From Planctomycetota bacterium (GTDB lineage Bacteria; Planctomycetota; Phycisphaerae; Phycisphaerales; SM1A02), in the NCBI GenBank assembly GCA_009926815.1, contig RFOC01000070.1, positions 1-9,507 of the forward strand: a stretch of DNA of 9,507 nucleotides, written 5' to 3'. Made by a program: the position numbers and the translations under genes. Below the pieces are notes generated by a model that saw only the letters and a list, made by a program, of their open reading frames with translations, was not told the origin of the DNA and did not search any database. Each line of letters opens with the position of its first letter. Position 1 is the first letter of the stretch. Positions 5,982 to 9,507 of the stretch are shown here, piece by piece.

Positions 5982-6033
5982 CGTTACGCGGGTGTCGGAG
6001 TGTGGAGTCGCCGCGTAACGGAACGCGACTCCA
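5982..6033 (-). promoter_or_regulatory. Nested inverted repeats, possible H-type pseudoknot leader
   Basis: There are two perfect inverted repeats. Repeat one pairs CGTTACGCGG (5982-5991) with CCGCGTAACG (6011-6020). Repeat two pairs TGGAGTCGC (6003-6011) with GCGACTCCA (6025-6033). Each repeat has one arm inside the other's loop, so as RNA they form either two exclusive hairpins or, trimming the shared base, an H-type pseudoknot. Read on the minus strand this has a 9-bp stem, a 4-nt loop, a second 9-bp stem stacked without a gap, and a loop of about 12 nt. It would end just before the GAGGAG of the microgene. The same symmetry could instead be overlapping operators for a DNA-binding protein. 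Confidence 0.55.
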
Positions 6034-6035
6034 TC

Positions 6036-6047
6036 GGTACTTGTACC
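6036..6047. repeat. Short palindrome in the divergent microgene/dapB gap
   Basis: GGTAC-TT-GTACC is a perfect 5-bp inverted repeat with a 2-nt centre. It lies beside possible overlapping -10 elements: TACCTT on the plus strand (6044-6049) and GATAAA on the minus strand (6053-6048). It could be an operator for either direction, or chance. Confidence 0.35.
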
Positions 6048-6063
6048 TTTATCGGCACGACTT

Positions 6064-6831
6064 GTGAAGGGCCTTGACCAAAAACTTCCTCAAACGCCAT
6101 CCGGCGCCCCCGACGCGCCTCCATCGAGCTTGGATGCGCCCCTGCGCGTGGTGGTGTTCGGATCGAGTGGACGCATGGGATCGAAGCTGATCGAGGCGAT
6201 CGACGATGCATCGACATGCCGTCTGGTCGCGGCGATGCGGCGCGACGATCCGCCACCCTCCAGCGCCGACGTGGTGATCGATTTCTCCTCGCCGGAGGGT
6301 TCAAAACGGGCTTTGGAGGTCGCCAAGGCCGTTTCCGCCGCCCTGCTGGTGGGGACCACGGGGCTGGACGAGGCCTTTCGCAAGGCGCTCGAACGCGCCT
6401 CGGAGAGCATTCCGGTCATGATCGCGAGCAACACCTCGCTGGGTGTCGCGGTCATGCATCGCATGGTGGAGGTGGCGGTGCGAGGCCTGGGCCCCGGCTG
6501 GCAGGTGGACCTGGAGGAGATCCATCACACCCGCAAGGTGGATGCGCCCTCCGGCACCGCTCTGGCCCTGGCGGCCACGGTCCGCGGCGCGGGCGGGGAG
6601 ATGCCGCGTGAACGCATCGTCTCGATCCGCGAGGGTGACGTGGTCGGGCGGCATCGCGTGGAGTTCACCGGACCCGGCGAGCGACTGGTGCTGGAGCATG
6701 AGGCCATGGATCGCGCGCTGTTCGCCCAGGGCGCCCTGATTCTGGCGCGATGGCTCCGCCAGCAGCCGCCCGGCATGCATACCGTGCAGGCATGGCTGCA
6801 GGAACGACTGGACCGGGGGACACGCGCATGA
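6064..6831 (+). CDS. dapB: 4-hydroxy-tetrahydrodipicolinate reductase
   Basis: This enzyme reduces 4-hydroxy-tetrahydrodipicolinate with NAD(P)H in the diaminopimelate/lysine pathway, in the cytoplasm. The 255-residue product shows the dinucleotide-binding GSSGRMG (33-39), GTTG in the middle, and the family signature EEIHHTRKVDAPSGTA (151-166), with His154, His155 and Lys158 in the catalytic region. IREGDVVGRHRVEF and ALFAQGALILARWL complete the C-terminal part. The GTG at 6064 gives an N-terminal extension of about 25 residues before the first strand (LRVVVFG); an in-frame TTG at 6130 would give a standard N-terminus, so the start is uncertain. No other lysine-pathway gene is in the window. 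The stop overlaps the M16 gene start by ATGA. The divergent neighbour is the Lys-rich microgene. Confidence 0.95.
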   Translation: MKGLDQKLPQTPSGAPDAPPSSLDAPLRVVVFGSSGRMGSKLIEAIDDASTCRLVAAMRRDDPPPSSADVVIDFSSPEGSKRALEVAKAVSAALLVGTTGLDEAFRKALERASESIPVMIASNTSLGVAVMHRMVEVAVRGLGPGWQVDLEEIHHTRKVDAPSGTALALAATVRGAGGEMPRERIVSIREGDVVGRHRVEFTGPGERLVLEHEAMDRALFAQGALILARWLRQQPPGMHTVQAWLQERLDRGTRA

Positions 6832-8081
6832 GCCAGGGCATCACGGTGGAACGCCTTTCCAATGGTCTCGTCATCGCGATCGAGCCGCTGCCTGGCATGG
6901 CCACGGCCAGCCTCTGCTGCCTGGTGCCATGCGGCACGGCGGGCGATCCCGAGGGCGCCGCAGGCGAGGGCGAGAGCACGCTGCTCTCCGAACTCATCCT
7001 GCGAGGCGCGGGTGCCCATGCCAGTCGCCCCTGGAACGATGCGCTGGATGCGCTGGGCTGCGAGCGTCGCACCACCGCCAATCCGTTCCACACGCTGATG
7101 ACCGCCACCGCGCTGGGCTCGCGACTTCCCGATGCCCTGCCCCTGCTCATGGACGCCCTGCTCCGCCCACGGCTGGATGCCGAGCATCTGGAGCCGGTGC
7201 AGCGACTGGCCACGCAGGCCCTCGAGGGACTGACCGATGAACCCCAGCATCTGGTGATGCTTCGATTGGCCGAGCGATTCCTGCCCGCTCCCTACAACCG
7301 CACCGGATACGGTCACGCCGAAGGCATCCGATCGCTCAGCATGGAAGGTCTGCGGCAGGCGTGGCGGCGTCGCGCGGTCCCGGGCGGAAGCCTGATGGCC
7401 TTCGCCGGCGCGGTGGATCCGGCCACCATCCTTCCCCTGATGCGGAGGTTGACCGAGGGCTGGACCGGCCAGGCCCAGAAGCCTCCGCTGACCCGACCCG
7501 CCCTGGGCGGCACCGACCATCTCACCCTTCCCTCGTCGCAGACCCATCTGGCCCTGGCCCTGCCTGCGCCGGTGGAATCGCATGCGGATGCGCTGGCGAT
7601 CAAGCTGGCGGCCATGGTGCTTGGCGGCGAATCAAGCAGCCGCCTGTTCACCGAGGTGCGGGAGAAGCGTGGCCTGTGCTACAGCGTGGGCGGAAGCGTC
7701 TCGCTGGGACGTGACCGAGGCATGCTGCAGGTCTATGCCGGCAGCACGCCCCAGCGTGCGGCGCAGACGCTGGCCTGCATTCGGGGCGAACTGGAGCGCT
7801 TCGGCTTGGGCATCACGCCGGAGGAGTTCGAGCGGGCACGCACCGGCCTCAAGTCCCGCCTGGTCATGCAGGGCGAGAGTGGAGCGGCCCGCACGAGCAC
7901 CGTGGCGGGCGACCTGTTCCGCCTCGGAAGGGCCCGCACCCTGGAGGACCTGGCCCGCCAGGTGGATGCCCTGGACACCGGACGCGTGAACGCCGCCATC
8001 CGCGACCACTGGGGTCCGGGCTGGCTGGACCGGATGACGCTGGCCACCATCGGTCCCGCTCCCCTGGATCCGGCCCGCTAG
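6828..8081 (+). CDS. M16-family protein lacking the zinc motif
   Basis: This 417-residue protein has the two-half layout of M16B peptidases. The start overlaps the dapB stop (ATGA) and gives a typical N-terminus, ITVERLSNGLVIAIEP. The canonical HxxEH would fall at residues 51-55, which read TLLSE. The zinc ligands are thus absent, while flanking residues (LILRGAG for the usual MLFKGT) still align. The C-terminal half keeps GGESSSRLFTEVREKRGLCYSV, including Arg278 and Tyr285, the R/Y pair that completes the active site of M16 enzymes. In two-subunit M16B proteases one chain supplies zinc and the other the R/Y pair, so this is probably the R/Y chain. No zinc-binding partner gene is nearby. No signal peptide is evident, so a cytoplasmic location is likely. 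Confidence 0.92.
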   Translation: MSQGITVERLSNGLVIAIEPLPGMATASLCCLVPCGTAGDPEGAAGEGESTLLSELILRGAGAHASRPWNDALDALGCERRTTANPFHTLMTATALGSRLPDALPLLMDALLRPRLDAEHLEPVQRLATQALEGLTDEPQHLVMLRLAERFLPAPYNRTGYGHAEGIRSLSMEGLRQAWRRRAVPGGSLMAFAGAVDPATILPLMRRLTEGWTGQAQKPPLTRPALGGTDHLTLPSSQTHLALALPAPVESHADALAIKLAAMVLGGESSSRLFTEVREKRGLCYSVGGSVSLGRDRGMLQVYAGSTPQRAAQTLACIRGELERFGLGITPEEFERARTGLKSRLVMQGESGAARTSTVAGDLFRLGRARTLEDLARQVDALDTGRVNAAIRDHWGPGWLDRMTLATIGPAPLDPAR

Positions 8082-8084
8082 ACT
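8079..8084 (+). promoter_or_regulatory. Putative -10 element of a leaderless start (84-aa protein)
   Basis: TAGACT fits TAnnnT, lies 9 nt before the ATG at 8094 and includes the TAG stop codon of the M16 gene as its first three bases. No Shine-Dalgarno precedes the ATG. Confidence 0.45.
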
Positions 8085-8093
8085 TCGCCGTTC

Positions 8094-8348
8094 ATGGCTC
8101 TCGAGACGCCCGTCCTGGCCCCCGGCACCCGCATCCGCGTCACCCAGCAGATGCCGCAGACGCACACCGTCTGGTCCACGGCGGTCGAGGGCACCGTGGT
8201 GCGTTGGCGTCAGGCCCGGACCGGCAGCTGGTTCGCGCATGGCCGTGACGACAAGCTCTGGCTCGATCGCCTGGAGCTTCGTCGACCCGATGGCGAACTG
8301 GTCACGCTCAACCTGGACCAGTACAGCCTGGTCGAGCCGCTGGGCTGA
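8094..8348 (+). CDS. Conserved small protein with TGSWFAH motif
   Basis: This 84-residue soluble protein begins GTRIRVTQQMPQ at about residue 11 and carries a central RTGSWFAHGRDDKLWLDRLELRR block, then DGELVTLNLDQYSLVE. The mix of short beta-type stretches, one Gly-Ser-Trp turn and alternating charges suggests a small beta-barrel. I recall similar short proteins with this TGSWFAH-DDKLWL pattern in planctomycetes and other bacteria, with no assigned function. No metal site, membrane segment or catalytic motif is visible. It lies 12 bp after the M16 stop with no ribosome-binding site, so it may be read from its own leaderless transcript. It converges on the PDZ lipoprotein gene, with 30 bp between stops. 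Confidence 0.82.
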   Translation: MALETPVLAPGTRIRVTQQMPQTHTVWSTAVEGTVVRWRQARTGSWFAHGRDDKLWLDRLELRRPDGELVTLNLDQYSLVEPLG

Positions 8349-8378
8349 CCCGGCGCGCCCCCGATCACCTTCCATCAC

Positions 8379-9104
8379 TCAGCGCGGAGAGGCAGCGGTT
8401 GCGGCGGCGGGCTTGGCCGCGGGCTGCGAGCCCACCTGCTTGTTGAGTTGCTGGAGCTGCTGCTCGATCCGCTCGAGGCGGTCGATGATGGGTGCCAGTT
8501 CGGGCGGCGCGGGATCGCTGTCGGCATCCTGACCCAGGCCTGGTCGGTTGAATGAACCGGCATGAAGTGGCCGCACCATGTGCTCGGCTCGCCACGCCTC
8601 GGCCGCCAGGGTGACGGTCCTGGACGCGGTGCCCCGGCGAACGGTGAGCGTGATCGTGTCGCCGGGCTTCATCTTCTTCAGGCGCGTGCGGATGTTGTGC
8701 GGGCTGGCATCCTCCGAGCCATCCACGGCGATGACGAGGTCATGATCCTTCAGGCCCGCCTTGTCCGCAGGCAGGCCCGGAATCACGTCCACCAGCAATG
8801 CGGTGCGGGCTGGATTGATGCCCATGTGAGTGACCAGCGAGGGTCCGGGCTGCTCCATGGTCACGCCCAGCATGACGGGCGGCGGCGTGAGCACATGGCC
8901 ACGCTCGTCCACGTAGGTGCCATCGGCCCTGGGCACAAGATGGGGCGGCGTGGTCGGCATGCCTGCGGCCGCGACACCGGTGTTGGGTGCGCTGGTGGTG
9001 GGCGCAGGTGCCGCCGACGGTCGACCGGCGGTCGGTGCACTGGAGCAGGCACCAGCCAGAAGCAGGGCGGCGAGCATCACCGGACGAGGCAAGTCGAATC
9101 GCAT
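8379..9104 (-). CDS. PDZ-domain lipoprotein
   Basis: This 241-residue protein starts MRFDLPRPVMLAALLLAGAC, a short signal with a clear lipobox (LAGAC, Cys20), so it should be lipid-anchored and face the periplasm. A Pro/Ala/Thr-rich linker runs to about residue 75. A PDZ domain follows (about 78-168): ALLVDVIPGLPADKAGLKDHDLVIAVDG and GDTITLTVRRG are the typical peptide-groove and strand segments, as in HtrA-type proteases, but no protease domain is present. Residues around 203-220 (IIDRLERIEQQLQQLNKQ) form a likely short coiled coil, which may mediate oligomerisation. The tail is Ala-rich. It probably acts as an adaptor or scaffold for envelope proteins. It diverges from the gene at 9155. Confidence 0.88.
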   Translation of the reverse strand: MRFDLPRPVMLAALLLAGACSSAPTAGRPSAAPAPTTSAPNTGVAAAGMPTTPPHLVPRADGTYVDERGHVLTPPPVMLGVTMEQPGPSLVTHMGINPARTALLVDVIPGLPADKAGLKDHDLVIAVDGSEDASPHNIRTRLKKMKPGDTITLTVRRGTASRTVTLAAEAWRAEHMVRPLHAGSFNRPGLGQDADSDPAPPELAPIIDRLERIEQQLQQLNKQVGSQPAAKPAAATAASPR

Positions 9105-9110
9105 GCGCGG

Positions 9111-9116
9111 ATGCTA
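9111..9116 (-). promoter_or_regulatory. Putative -10 element of a leaderless start (PDZ lipoprotein)
   Basis: TAGCAT on the minus strand ends 6 nt before the ATG at 9104, with no Shine-Dalgarno between. Confidence 0.45.
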
Positions 9117-9142
9117 ACCCACCGAGCGAGGAAGGGCAGCGA

Positions 9143-9148
9143 TATCCT
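9143..9148 (+). promoter_or_regulatory. Putative -10 element of a leaderless start (9155 gene)
   Basis: TATCCT fits TAnnnT and ends 6 nt before the GTG at 9155. No Shine-Dalgarno lies between. Together with the element at 9111-9116 it would serve a divergent pair within a 50-bp gap. Confidence 0.45.
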
Positions 9149-9154
9149 CGCCGC

Positions 9155-9507
9155 GTGCGCCGTGTTCTCGCCATCTGCACCCTGGTGGCCCTGACCCTCG
9201 TGCCCGTGGCTTGCGCCCCCGCGCAGCATCAGGCCTCGCTCGAGGGTCCCGGCGAGCCCTCGTCCCTTCGCGGTGGCTGGCCCTTCGAGCCGGTGGAGAT
9301 CCGCGTGCATCCGCTGACCCGGACGGTTCGGCTGGGTGATGGGTTGCGGGTGGAGGCCCTGGTCGAATGCCGGGATCCGGATGGCGACCCGACCCGCGCG
9401 GTGGGCATGCTCTGGGTGCAGGCCGGCCAGGCGGATTCGATGCGGGCCGTCGAGGCGGATCTCTCGGCCATGGACACGAATGCGGCCGTGTGGGACGACG
9501 TGCTGCG
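9155..9507 (+). CDS. Exported conserved protein, 3'-truncated
   Basis: The frame opens at a GTG and has no stop before the window end, so only the first 117 codons are visible. The N-terminus, MRRVLAICTLVALTLVPVAC, is an export signal ending in a cysteine. The residue at -3 is Pro, so the lipobox is imperfect and a cut after ACAPA by signal peptidase I is also possible. The mature part begins with a polar stretch, then WPFEPVEIRVHPLTR and a beta-rich segment including LRVEALVECRDPDGDPTRAVGMLWV. I recall this IRVHPLT then 'D-GD--RA-G' pattern from planctomycete proteins of unknown role. It starts 50 bp from the divergent PDZ lipoprotein. Confidence 0.75.
   Translation, partial: MRRVLAICTLVALTLVPVACAPAQHQASLEGPGEPSSLRGGWPFEPVEIRVHPLTRTVRLGDGLRVEALVECRDPDGDPTRAVGMLWVQAGQADSMRAVEADLSAMDTNAAVWDDVL

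Noticed and set aside
5982..6063. Lysine riboswitch upstream of dapB
   Set aside because: The region is far shorter than the roughly 170-nt lysine riboswitch and lacks its multi-helix core. The likely dapB promoter lies downstream of the repeats.
1..9507. CRISPR array, insertion sequence, tRNA or rRNA genes
   Set aside because: No regularly spaced repeats, transposase-like product, terminal inverted repeats or tRNA-like fold was seen on reading both strands.

Overview
This is a GC-rich, tightly packed bacterial window. It holds twelve conventional protein genes (two cut by the window ends) and one very short gene. The gene set points to Planctomycetota, probably the class Phycisphaerae: paired periplasmic amidohydrolase-like proteins, a DUF6677-like membrane protein next to a two-span partner, a small protein with arginine-pair motifs, and a TGSWFAH-type 84-residue protein. 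This assignment comes from recalled family distribution, not from a marker gene.

Layout. Bases 1-2351 carry two amidohydrolase-superfamily genes joined by an ATGA overlap; the first lacks its 5' end. A DEAD-box RNA helicase (2377-3738) follows and overlaps by ATGA a membrane protein of unknown function (3735-4334). That gene runs tail-to-tail, with 47 bp of overlap, into a minus-strand pair of membrane protein genes (4982-4288). A divergent promoter region then leads to a 134-residue conserved protein (5070-5474), which converges on a seven-iron ferredoxin (5786-5520, minus). Between the ferredoxin and dapB lies a compact minus-strand unit. It has nested inverted repeats that can fold as a pseudoknot, a strong Shine-Dalgarno sequence, an 18-residue Lys/Ala peptide gene (5963-5907) and an intrinsic terminator. 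Rightward from there come dapB (lysine and diaminopimelate synthesis), an M16-family protein lacking its zinc motif, and the 84-residue protein. The window ends with a divergent pair: a PDZ lipoprotein (minus) and a secreted protein cut by the window edge (plus).

Themes. (1) Two enzyme-family members, the second amidohydrolase and the M16 protein, have lost canonical metal-binding residues and may act as non-catalytic partners. (2) Four genes have a TAnnnT hexamer only 6-9 nt before the start codon and no Shine-Dalgarno, the signature of leaderless transcription; others have clear Shine-Dalgarno sites. (3) The Lys-rich microgene with its structured leader and own terminator is the best candidate here for something undescribed. 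No mobile element, CRISPR array, tRNA or rRNA was seen, and no gap without a gene exceeds about 100 bp.
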